From Pseudomonadota bacterium (GTDB lineage Bacteria; Pseudomonadota; Alphaproteobacteria; Rhizobiales; Rhizobiaceae): 9,819 nt of DNA. The stretch spans positions 1 to 9,819 of the forward strand of contig JAEWHQ010000210.1 in NCBI GenBank assembly GCA_023387715.1. The letters are read 5' to 3'. The notes under the pieces are model-generated. The model saw only the letters and a program-made list of their open reading frames with translations. It did not search any database and was not told the DNA's origin. The position numbers were made by a program, and so were the translations under genes. This document shows positions 1 to 6,362 of this stretch, piece after piece. Numbering within the stretch: the stretch's first letter is position 1; the number at the start of each line of letters is the position of its first letter.

Positions 1-2820
1 ATGTTCGCCATTGATCTGGAACGCGAATTGGTTGGCGGTCTGGATGATGATTTTTTTGCCCAGGATGTGCCGGATGTTTTTGCTGAGACGGTTTCATCGG
101 AACCATCTGCACCAGCACCTGTGACACCCGCATCCACCATGGCTGCGGATAATTACCGTGACAGCTACAGAAACGCGTCAGCGCGCAGCTATGCCAGTTA
201 CAATCAGGGTTCGCACGGCTATGGCAGTCTGACTCAGCATTTGCAGTCACAATCACCTGCAGCAAGTTCAGTTGTTGAAGAAACACCGGCTGAAAGCTTT
301 GAAGCGCCAGTGGCGGCCTCTGAGCCTGAAGCTGATGTGCCTTATTCTTACGTCGATCACGGCTTTAATGCTGATTTGGAAAATGAACTGGCATCAGCTT
401 TGTCAGGTCATGAAGATGTACTGTCCAGCCGTTCGCTTGGCGGGCAGGGCAATGATATTTATTCTTATAATGAAGAGCCACAATTCGCACCCGTAGAGGA
501 GCCAGAATATGTGGCTCCGGCGCCAGCTGTTCCTGCTGCATCGCTGGAAGATGAATTGGCTAATTTGCTTTTCGGTGATGATGCACCTGCTACGGCAGAG
601 CCTGCGCCTGTTTACGCACCAGAGCCATATCAGGCAGCCTATGAGCCTGCTTATGAAGGGGCTTATGAGGCACCGGCACCTGTATATGCTGCGCGTGAAG
701 AAGAGCCGTTTGCGTCTTTTGGCAATGCCGAGCAAAGCTATGAAGCAGAGCAGAGCATTGATGATTTTGCCGCTCAATCTTCCATTGAAGGTGGCAACTA
801 TCAGCCAGCTTTCACTCAAAATGCATATGATGAGCCATCTTTTGCCGAAGCACCAAGCTTTGCTGCCGAGCCATATTATGCTGAAGAGCCTCGCTATAGT
901 GAAGAACCAGTTGCTTCAGCACCAGCGCATCATTCCAATGATGCACCGCCGCAGGATATGTTCTTTGATGATACATCCTTTGCTGTTGAGCCAAGCGACA
1001 TTGAGCTGAACGCCCTTAATCAGGCATCGGCCGAGTTTGAAGCAACGCTTGCTGATCTGCCTGAAGAAGATACGTTTGAAATGGATGATGAGAACTTCTC
1101 GGAAGCCATTGAGCGCGAATTGTCGGCACAGAGCTACTTTGCTTGGGAAAAAGACAAAGTTCAGCCGGAAGAGGCTGGTGAAGAAGTACAGGCCGAAAAT
1201 TTCTTCTCCGATCAGGATTTTGATTTCTCGGTTGATGAAACTGGGCCAGTTGCTTCAACAAGAGAAGCAGAAGCACCGCTGACTTTCGCCCATGCGATTT
1301 CAGAAGATGAGCGCAAGCCAGCACCTTTCCCGCATTATGCGGCACAGCGTTCAAGCTTTACTGCTCCAGCGCCTGATGTGGCAACGATTAGCGTTTCGGA
1401 AGCAAAGGTTGAGCAGACCCAGCCGCTCGATCTGCCGGAAGTGCCATATTATGACGAGCCGGAAAATGCCGGTCTCAACCAGCTTGAAGCAGAATTTGCC
1501 GATGTTTTCAGCGCAATCAGCGTTGAAGAAACACAGCCGACAGTCAATGATGCAGCAGCATCGGCTGACCGTGCTTTTGAAGATATTTTCCGCGAGAGCT
1601 ATGCTGATTTTGCCCCGTCTGCTTCAACCGCAGGTGCGGCTGCCGGCATTGCAGCAGGTGCTGCCGCAGCCGGATTAGCCGGTCGTCGTCAAGCCGATGC
1701 ACAGACATCGTCTTCAGGCAGTCAGGATGATTTTTATAATCATTGGGCTGATGGCAATAATGGTGCCGATAATGCTGCTCCAAAATCTGCGCCTTATGCA
1801 ATGGGCGAAGATTTAGGTGCTGCTGCCGAGGCATATCGTGAGCGTCCGGTGCGTGGTCGCCGTGGCATGTTGCTTGCAACTGCTGCCGGTGTTCTCGTGC
1901 TGATCGGCGGCATTGCATATCACTTTATCGGTGGCGGTATCACGTCGGGTGATCCGGTTATTATTCGCTCTGATAATCAACCTGTGAAAATGCAGCCGGA
2001 AAATCCGGGTGGCGCAACTGTGCCTAATCAGGACAAAGCTGTTTATGAGCGCGTTGCGGGTACAATTCCGCAGAATCCGGAGCAAAAATCTCTGGTCAGC
2101 GCGCAGGAAGATCCGGTTGATCTGGCCGCTAACGAAGATGAGTTTGGCAGCATTGATGAAGAGCGCAATGACACAATCACAGCGACCAACAATAATGCTC
2201 CGGCTGAAGAAGCTCCGCTGATTGCCTCGCGCCCTGTGCAGACCATGGTTGTGCGTCCGGATGGTACAATCGTACCAAATCCTGTCGAAGCACCGCATCC
2301 TGTAACGCCTGTTGCACCGGAACCGGAAGAACTGACACCGGAAAATATCATTGAATCTGCACCGTTGACACCAGCTGATGTGATCAATGCACCGGCAAAT
2401 AATAGGCAGACCAATGCACCGGTTGCACAGCCACGTCCTGTGGAAACACAGACCTTCACACCGCCGACACAGGCGCCGGTTGCGCCGTCGCGTCCGGCTC
2501 AGCAGCCAACAACGGTTGTGGGCACTGCAACACCACAGGCGCCAGCTGTGAATGAAGCTCCGGCAGCACCTGCTGCGGGTGGCTATTATATCCAGATCGC
2601 ATCGCAGCCTTCTGCTGAACTTGCGCAAAAATCTTTTGCGACCATGGGGCAGAAATATGCAAGCGTCATTGGTGGTCGTGCTGTCGATATTCGTAAGGCC
2701 GACATTCCGGGCAAGGGTACTTACTACCGTGTCCGTATTGCCGCTGGCTCGAAGGCTGATGCCAATGCATTATGCGAACGCTTTAAAAATGCCGGTGGCA
2801 GCTGCTTCGTGACGCAGTAA
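1..2820 (+). CDS. Bitopic SPOR-domain envelope protein, probably missing its N-terminus
   Basis: At least 939 residues in three parts. Residues 1 to about 612 are acidic and low-complexity, rich in Ala, Glu, Pro and Tyr (for example Tyr-Glu-Pro-Ala runs at 205-237), and look disordered and cytoplasmic. A basic patch (Arg613-Arg621) precedes a single membrane helix at about 623-643, so positive-inside topology puts the C-terminus in the periplasm. A Pro-rich linker (about 650-858) leads to a C-terminal SPOR domain, 861-937, starting GYYIQIASQPS and ending near CFVTQ. SPOR domains are known to bind peptidoglycan stripped of peptides at division septa. A LExEL-type motif recurs in the cytoplasmic part (5-10, 125-130, 182-186, 370-374). 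The ATG is the first base of the window, so no ribosome site is visible. Rhizobial relatives as I remember them carry more sequence before this point, so the true start may lie upstream. Function in septation is inferred from the domain. Confidence 0.85.
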   Translation: MFAIDLERELVGGLDDDFFAQDVPDVFAETVSSEPSAPAPVTPASTMAADNYRDSYRNASARSYASYNQGSHGYGSLTQHLQSQSPAASSVVEETPAESFEAPVAASEPEADVPYSYVDHGFNADLENELASALSGHEDVLSSRSLGGQGNDIYSYNEEPQFAPVEEPEYVAPAPAVPAASLEDELANLLFGDDAPATAEPAPVYAPEPYQAAYEPAYEGAYEAPAPVYAAREEEPFASFGNAEQSYEAEQSIDDFAAQSSIEGGNYQPAFTQNAYDEPSFAEAPSFAAEPYYAEEPRYSEEPVASAPAHHSNDAPPQDMFFDDTSFAVEPSDIELNALNQASAEFEATLADLPEEDTFEMDDENFSEAIERELSAQSYFAWEKDKVQPEEAGEEVQAENFFSDQDFDFSVDETGPVASTREAEAPLTFAHAISEDERKPAPFPHYAAQRSSFTAPAPDVATISVSEAKVEQTQPLDLPEVPYYDEPENAGLNQLEAEFADVFSAISVEETQPTVNDAAASADRAFEDIFRESYADFAPSASTAGAAAGIAAGAAAAGLAGRRQADAQTSSSGSQDDFYNHWADGNNGADNAAPKSAPYAMGEDLGAAAEAYRERPVRGRRGMLLATAAGVLVLIGGIAYHFIGGGITSGDPVIIRSDNQPVKMQPENPGGATVPNQDKAVYERVAGTIPQNPEQKSLVSAQEDPVDLAANEDEFGSIDEERNDTITATNNNAPAEEAPLIASRPVQTMVVRPDGTIVPNPVEAPHPVTPVAPEPEELTPENIIESAPLTPADVINAPANNRQTNAPVAQPRPVETQTFTPPTQAPVAPSRPAQQPTTVVGTATPQAPAVNEAPAAPAAGGYYIQIASQPSAELAQKSFATMGQKYASVIGGRAVDIRKADIPGKGTYYRVRIAAGSKADANALCERFKNAGGSCFVTQ

Positions 2821-2831
2821 AAAAAACCACA

Positions 2832-2856
2832 ATGAATGACAGTTACCTGTCTTCAT
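2832..2856 (+). other. Short hairpin 3' of the SPOR gene
   Basis: ATGAA and GACAG (2832-2836, 2838-2842) pair with CTGTC and TTCAT (2847-2856) around a TTAC loop, leaving one bulged T at 2837. It has no T-run after it on this strand, so it is not itself a good terminator. It sits 30 bases before the real one and may protect the 3' end of the message. Function is a guess. Confidence 0.35.
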
Positions 2857-2886
2857 AAAATATTATAAAAAGACCAAAAACAATTT

Positions 2887-2920
2887 AGGGCTCGCTCTTG
2901 CATGAGTGAGCCCTTTGTTT
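2887..2920 (+). terminator. Intrinsic terminator after the SPOR gene
   Basis: AGGGCTCGCTC (2887-2897) pairs with GAGTGAGCCCT (2904-2914), with one G-T wobble and a six-base loop, followed directly by a T-rich run (TTTGTTT, 2914-2920). This is a textbook rho-independent terminator and separates the SPOR transcript from nagZ. NagZ then needs its own promoter in the roughly 75 bases between here and its start, but I see no convincing -35/-10 pair there. Confidence 0.85.
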
Positions 2921-2993
2921 ATCTTTTGCATGATCAATTCCGGTTATGCTATCGGGATGGCAGAGTAGAAATCTTTTGAGAGGGGCAAATCGC

Positions 2994-4013
2994 ATGAGCA
3001 AGTGCAAAGCGATGATTGCAGGTGTTGCTGGTACTGAGCTGAGTGCAGATGAATTCGCGTTTTTTCGCGATGTGAACCCATGGGGCGCCATTTTATTTGC
3101 CCGTAATGTGGAAAGCCTTGAGCAGTTAAACGAACTGACCACATCCATGCGTGATGCCACAGGTCGTTCTGATCTGCCGATTTTCATCGATCAGGAAGGT
3201 GGCCGCGTGCAGCGTCTGCGCCCGCCATTGGCGCCGGATTATCCGTCTGCGCAAATGATTGGTGATGTTTACAAGCGCAATCCGGAGCAGGGCTTGCGCG
3301 CCGCATGGCTACTTGGCCGTTTGCATGCTTTTGATTTGATGTCGGTGGGCGTGAATGTGAACTGTATGCCCGTGCTGGATGTGCCGGTGGAAGGCGCCCA
3401 TGAAGTGATCGGCAGCCGTGCTTATGCTTATTCACCGGATGTGGTGGCGCTGCTTGGCCGCCAAAGTGCAGAAGGTTTGCTGGCCGGTGGTGTTTTGCCG
3501 GTGGTAAAACATATGCCGGGGCATGGCCGTGCTTTTTGTGACACGCATAAGGAACTGGCACGTGTCAATGTGCCGCTTGCTGAGCTGGTAGCGCATGATT
3601 TTGTGCCGTTTAAAGCACTCAATGATTTGCCGATGGCGATGACCGCCCATGTGGTATTTGAGGCGATTGATCCGGATTATCCGGCCACTTTGTCGGATAC
3701 GGTTATCAGAACCATTATCCGTGATGTGCTGGAATTTGACGGGCTGGTCATGAGTGATGATATTTCCATGAAAGCCTTGTCGGGTGATCTGGGTGATCTG
3801 GCCGAGGCAATTATTACAGCTGGTTGTGATATCGTGCTGCATTGCAGCGGCGATATGGAAGAAATGCAGAAAGTTGCTGCACGAACCATCACGCTGGAAG
3901 GCAAGGCTAAACGACGTGCCGATCTGGCACTGTCTTATGTCGGTGAGCCAGACCTTTCCAATGAGGAAGAACTGCGTGCAGAATTTGCACGTATTTTTAG
4001 TGTTGAAGCCTGA
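2994..4013 (+). CDS. nagZ: Beta-N-acetylhexosaminidase NagZ (glycoside hydrolase family 3)
   Basis: A 339-residue cytoplasmic enzyme, the usual length for NagZ. It removes the terminal GlcNAc from GlcNAc-anhydroMurNAc(-peptides) during peptidoglycan recycling. Seen: the substrate-binding segment FIDQEGGRVQRL (64-75); KHMPGHG (172-178), the family's KHFPGHG motif; the flexible loop with the Asp183-Thr-His185 dyad, the expected acid/base pair; and MSDDISM (253-259), whose Asp255 fits the catalytic nucleophile. No signal peptide is present. The start at 2994 is chosen because GAGAGGGG (2978-2985) lies eight bases upstream and homology begins at KAMIAG; an in-frame ATG at 2946 would add 16 unrelated residues with no ribosome site. 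The gene leads a run with scpA 21 bases downstream. In many bacteria NagZ products also signal beta-lactamase induction, but no ampC or ampR is in view. Confidence 0.95.
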   Translation: MSKCKAMIAGVAGTELSADEFAFFRDVNPWGAILFARNVESLEQLNELTTSMRDATGRSDLPIFIDQEGGRVQRLRPPLAPDYPSAQMIGDVYKRNPEQGLRAAWLLGRLHAFDLMSVGVNVNCMPVLDVPVEGAHEVIGSRAYAYSPDVVALLGRQSAEGLLAGGVLPVVKHMPGHGRAFCDTHKELARVNVPLAELVAHDFVPFKALNDLPMAMTAHVVFEAIDPDYPATLSDTVIRTIIRDVLEFDGLVMSDDISMKALSGDLGDLAEAIITAGCDIVLHCSGDMEEMQKVAARTITLEGKAKRRADLALSYVGEPDLSNEEELRAEFARIFSVEA

Positions 4014-4034
4014 TTGAAATGTGGATAAGAGCCA

Positions 4035-4877
4035 GTGGCTGACCCCAAAGCCCCGATATCAGACGCCATCGCGCCACTTGAGGCGCTGTGGCAGGATAGC
4101 GACGCATCAGACGATCCGCCGCTGCAAATTGATATTGAGGGTTTTGAAGGGCCGCTGGATTTGCTGCTGCATCTGGCGCGTAGCCAGAAGGTCGATCTCA
4201 CCCGCATTTCCGTACAGTCGCTTGCCGAACAATATCTGGAATTCATAGATCAGGCACGGGTTCTGCGCCTTGAGCTTGCCGCTGATTATCTGGTGATGGC
4301 GGCGTGGCTGGCTTTTTTAAAGTCCAAATTGCTGATCCCGAAACAAGCCGATGATAAAGGCGAGACGGGTGAGGAGCTTGCGGCCATGCTGCAATTCCGC
4401 CTCAAGCGATTAGAGGCGATGCGTGAGGCGGCTGTGCGTCTTGTCAACCGCAATCAGTTGGGGCGGGAAGTGTTTAAACGCGGCGCACCGGAAATGGTGA
4501 TTGTCGATAAAACCAGCCTGTTTGAAGCCTCACTTTATGAATTGCTTTCAGCCTATACTACGCAGCGCCAGCGCATGTCTGTCACGCAGGTGGAAATCAC
4601 TTCGCGAGCCGTGTGGTCACTCAAAGAGGCGCGTGATATTCTGACCGGAATGATCGGCGAGATCGGTGATTGGGTGGTGTTTGATCAGTTTTTGATCCGC
4701 TATTTGATTGCGCCTGATCAGCGTGTGTCTGCCCTTGCCAGTTCTTTTGCTGCAAGCCTTGAACTGGTGCGTGAAGGCAAACTTGAAATCAAACAAACAT
4801 CCGCCTTTGAACCGATTTTCATGCGCAAGGTGTCAAAGCCAGCCAAAGCGACTAAGGACACGGGAGAAGATAATTGA
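4035..4877 (+). CDS. scpA: Segregation and condensation protein A (kleisin subunit)
   Basis: ScpA is the kleisin that closes the Smc ring and, with ScpB, helps organise and segregate the chromosome. The 280-residue product has a short acidic N-terminal extension (1-31), then the signature segment IEGFEGPLDLLLHLARSQ (34-51) that begins the Smc-head-binding domain. A helical middle follows, and a C-terminal winged-helix region at about 215-264 ends in the conserved-type stretch EGKLEIKQTSAFEPIF (247-262). Translation starts at GTG: a stop codon lies in frame nine bases upstream (4026-4028) and there is no ATG until codon 88. The ribosome site is weak (AAGAG, 4027-4031), so translation may partly depend on coupling to nagZ, whose stop is 21 bases upstream. 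The stop overlaps the scpB start by four bases. Confidence 0.95.
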   Translation: MADPKAPISDAIAPLEALWQDSDASDDPPLQIDIEGFEGPLDLLLHLARSQKVDLTRISVQSLAEQYLEFIDQARVLRLELAADYLVMAAWLAFLKSKLLIPKQADDKGETGEELAAMLQFRLKRLEAMREAAVRLVNRNQLGREVFKRGAPEMVIVDKTSLFEASLYELLSAYTTQRQRMSVTQVEITSRAVWSLKEARDILTGMIGEIGDWVVFDQFLIRYLIAPDQRVSALASSFAASLELVREGKLEIKQTSAFEPIFMRKVSKPAKATKDTGEDN

Positions 4878-5596
4878 GCAAACTCTCTGACGTGTCGGGT
4901 GTCAATCAACCTGAACAGTTAAGCGCGGTTGAAGCAGCGGAACGCCTGAAGTTTGATGAAGCTGCGCGCAAAGTTGAGGCGATTATTTTTGCATCCGCTC
5001 ATCCGGTTTCATTGGCTGCTCTAACTGAGCGTGTCCCCAATATCGCCTTGGATAAGGTACTAGAGCGCTTGCAGCATGATTATCTTATGCGCGGAGTCAA
5101 TCTGGTTAAGCGTGGCGATGCGTGGGGCTTTCGCACGGCACCTGATCTGGCGCATTTGATGAGCAAGGAAATCGTCCAGCAGCGTAAGCTTTCAAGGGCT
5201 GCTTTGGAAGTGTTGGCGATTATTGCCTATCATCAGCCGGTAACGCGCGCCGAATTGGAAGACATTCGCGGCGTTGAAACTTCCAAAGGCACATTGGATG
5301 TGCTGATGGAGACAGGCTGGATTAAACTGCGTGGCCGTCGTCGCACACCTGGTCGCCCTGTTACTTACGGCACGACCGAAGCATTTATTGATCACTTTGG
5401 TTTGAGTGATATTCGCGATCTGCCGGGCTTGGAAGAATTGCGCGGGGCAGGGTTGCTGTCCGGCCGTATTCCGGCAGGTTTCAAAATTGCATCGCCCGAT
5501 ATTGATCTTGATGAATTAACCGCAGATGAAGCACCGCTTGATGAGGTAAATGTCGAGGATATGGGGCTGCTGACCCCGCTCGACAGTGATGATTAA
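4874..5596 (+). CDS. scpB: Segregation and condensation protein B
   Basis: ScpB dimerises and binds the ScpA linker in the Smc-ScpAB condensin. The 240-residue product has two winged-helix domains: the first at about 31-95 (ARKVEAIIFASAHPVSLAAL), the second at about 105-180 with the family's hallmark LEVLAIIAYHQPVTRAELE (111-129) and GRPVTYGTT (160-168). A short acidic tail (209-240) follows. The start is TTG, embedded in TTGA that also holds the scpA stop, so the two are translationally coupled at roughly equal amounts. The purine-rich GGAGAA (4863-4868) lies five bases upstream of the TTG. The N-terminal 25 residues look poorly conserved, but the coupling and ribosome site support this start. 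Confidence 0.95.
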   Translation: MSKLSDVSGVNQPEQLSAVEAAERLKFDEAARKVEAIIFASAHPVSLAALTERVPNIALDKVLERLQHDYLMRGVNLVKRGDAWGFRTAPDLAHLMSKEIVQQRKLSRAALEVLAIIAYHQPVTRAELEDIRGVETSKGTLDVLMETGWIKLRGRRRTPGRPVTYGTTEAFIDHFGLSDIRDLPGLEELRGAGLLSGRIPAGFKIASPDIDLDELTADEAPLDEVNVEDMGLLTPLDSDD

Positions 5597-5740
5597 GCCT
5601 TCAAATTACGAATCAAACAGTGACTTCACGCGTTGTGTTGCTAGTGTTTTTAAGCCTTTGGACGCAAGCAAATGACGCGGTGTTTGTATAAATTGTTCTG
5701 ACTATGGCTGGTTTGCTGCTTATTACAAAAAAAGATTATC

Positions 5741-5755
5741 AGCATAATTTATGCT
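5741..5755. promoter_or_regulatory. Perfect AT-rich palindrome, possible operator
   Basis: AGCATAA and TTATGCT flank a single central T, giving seven perfect base pairs of dyad symmetry about 190 bases before tatA. The size suits a dimeric regulator, and CATAAT (5743-5748) inside it could serve as a -10 box, though the matching -35 (TTATTA, 5720-5725) is weak. With seven-base arms, one such palindrome in a window this long could arise by chance. I cannot assign a regulator. Confidence 0.25.
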
Positions 5756-5832
5756 AAAATAACAAAACAAATGCTTTTGTTACCGGTAAACTTATGAAAT
5801 AGGGTGTTTCGGCTGAAAAAATCCGGTGAGGA

Positions 5833-5882
5833 GGCGCGCACAGGACTGGACACTGTGATAGTTCTGTTTGAAAGATAGCGCC
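5833..5882 (+). promoter_or_regulatory. Possible structured leader of the tatA message
   Basis: GGCGC (5833-5837) can pair with GCGCC (5878-5882) and encloses ACAGGACT (5840-5847) pairing with AGTTCTGT (5860-5867, one G-T wobble). A GAGGAGG-like stretch (5829-5834), resembling a ribosome site but with no start codon at a usable distance, sits at its 5' foot. It could be an RNA element of the tatA leader. It does not match any riboswitch class I recognise. Confidence 0.25.
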
Positions 5883-5886
5883 AAAA

Positions 5887-5914
5887 TGATTAAATCGGAT
5901 TAATCACGTTTTAA
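5887..5914. promoter_or_regulatory. Inverted repeat with CtrA-like TTAA-N7-TTAA site
   Basis: TGATTAA (5887-5893) and TTAATCA (5900-5906) form a perfect seven-base dyad with a six-base spacer. The second half-site TTAA (5900-5903) is followed seven bases later by another TTAA (5911-5914), matching the alphaproteobacterial CtrA pattern TTAA-N7-TTAAC except for the last base. It lies 34 bases before the tatA start. A binding role is inferred from the pattern alone. Confidence 0.3.
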
Positions 5915-5947
5915 TGCCGTAGCAAGTGCGGCAAAGAGAGGAATATC

Positions 5948-6166
5948 ATGGGTAGTTTTTCAATCTGGCATTGGCTGATCGTGCTTGCTGTTGTGTTGTT
6001 GTTGTTTGGCCGTGGCAAAATCCCTGAATTGATGGGTGATGTTGCTAAAGGCATCAAGAACTTCAAGCAGGGCATGAACGACGACGAAACCAAAGATGAC
6101 GGCAAAACCATCGAAAACGATGCTGAAGAAGCTGTTCGTCCGGCAAAGAAGACCACAAAGTCATAA
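5948..6166 (+). CDS. tatA: Twin-arginine translocase subunit TatA
   Basis: TatA oligomerises to form the protein-conducting element of the Tat system, which exports folded proteins with twin-arginine signal peptides across the inner membrane. The 72-residue product has the expected layout: a short periplasmic N-terminus, one membrane helix (about 6-20) with His8 at the position of E. coli Gln8, the Phe20-Gly21 hinge, an amphipathic helix ([18 protein letters not shown], 26-43) and an acidic, then basic, soluble tail. GAGAGGA (5936-5942) lies five bases upstream of the ATG. Unlike tatB-tatC, which overlap, tatA is followed by a strong terminator and a 196-base gap, so it probably forms mostly its own short transcript. 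Confidence 0.96.
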   Translation: MGSFSIWHWLIVLAVVLLLFGRGKIPELMGDVAKGIKNFKQGMNDDETKDDGKTIENDAEEAVRPAKKTTKS

Positions 6167-6174
6167 TTGCTTTT

Positions 6175-6212
6175 GAACGATTACAGCGACATTCATCGCT
6201 GTAATCGTTTTT
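6175..6212 (+). terminator. Strong intrinsic terminator between tatA and tatB
   Basis: CGATTACAGCG (6178-6188) pairs perfectly with CGCTGTAATCG (6197-6207) around an eight-base loop. The stem extends by two further A-T pairs and a G-T pair, and five T residues follow (6208-6212). No T-run occurs on the other strand after the hairpin, so it acts in the + direction. It starts eight bases after the tatA stop. Confidence 0.88.
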
Positions 6213-6362
6213 ATATCTGCTATTGGATTTATTGCGCCTTGGTTTGCAGCACTTCACTGTTTGATTAAGCGTGATTTTATTATTTTTTAAATAAAAGATC
6301 AGGCTTTTTTCGTCTGCCGGCTATCGGGATAAAAAATGCGCAGATAAGCGCGAGGGTATAAA

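Larger units (their letters stand above)
5597..5947 (+). other. 351-base scpB-tatA spacer
   Basis: No protein gene is supportable here. Two tiny frames (17 codons from 5704, 8 codons from 5771) lack ribosome sites. There is no clear intrinsic terminator after scpB. The spacer holds several dyads: a 15-base palindrome at 5741-5755, TTACCGGTAA at 5780-5789, a two-part hairpin at 5833-5882, an inverted repeat at 5887-5906 and a small hairpin at 5915-5933 just ahead of the tatA ribosome site. The first half is AT-rich and is the likely place for the tatA promoter, but no -35/-10 pair with good spacing stands out. Confidence 0.6.

Noticed and set aside
1813..2628. A 271-codon open frame on the minus strand inside the SPOR gene
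   Set aside because: The product is Arg- and Cys-rich with no recognisable domain, and mirrors the codon bias of the overlapping + gene, whose membrane helix and linker lie here. It is a shadow frame.
2926..2955. Possible nagZ promoter (TTGCAT, then TATGCT or CTATCG)
   Set aside because: TTGCAT to TATGCT is only 13 bases, and CTATCG at 17 bases matches the consensus poorly. The evidence is too weak to annotate.
2946..2993. Earlier in-frame ATG for nagZ
   Set aside because: It adds 16 residues with no family similarity and has no ribosome site, while the ATG at 2994 has GAGAGGGG at a suitable distance.
5658..5692. Possible tatA promoter TTGGAC with TATAAA
   Set aside because: The hexamers are good individually but are separated by 23 bases, too far for a housekeeping sigma factor.
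5704..5794. Small open frames of 17 and 8 codons in the scpB-tatA spacer
   Set aside because: Neither has a ribosome binding site or recognisable features, and both overlap palindromic DNA.
5854..5877. GTG-started seven-codon frame after the GAGGAGG stretch, as a leader peptide
   Set aside because: The start is about 20 bases from the purine stretch, too far for initiation, and the peptide has no codon run typical of attenuation.
6275..6296. TTTTATT/AATAAAA inverted repeat before tatB
   Set aside because: It is entirely A and T, so the pairing is weak and is expected by chance in such AT-rich sequence.
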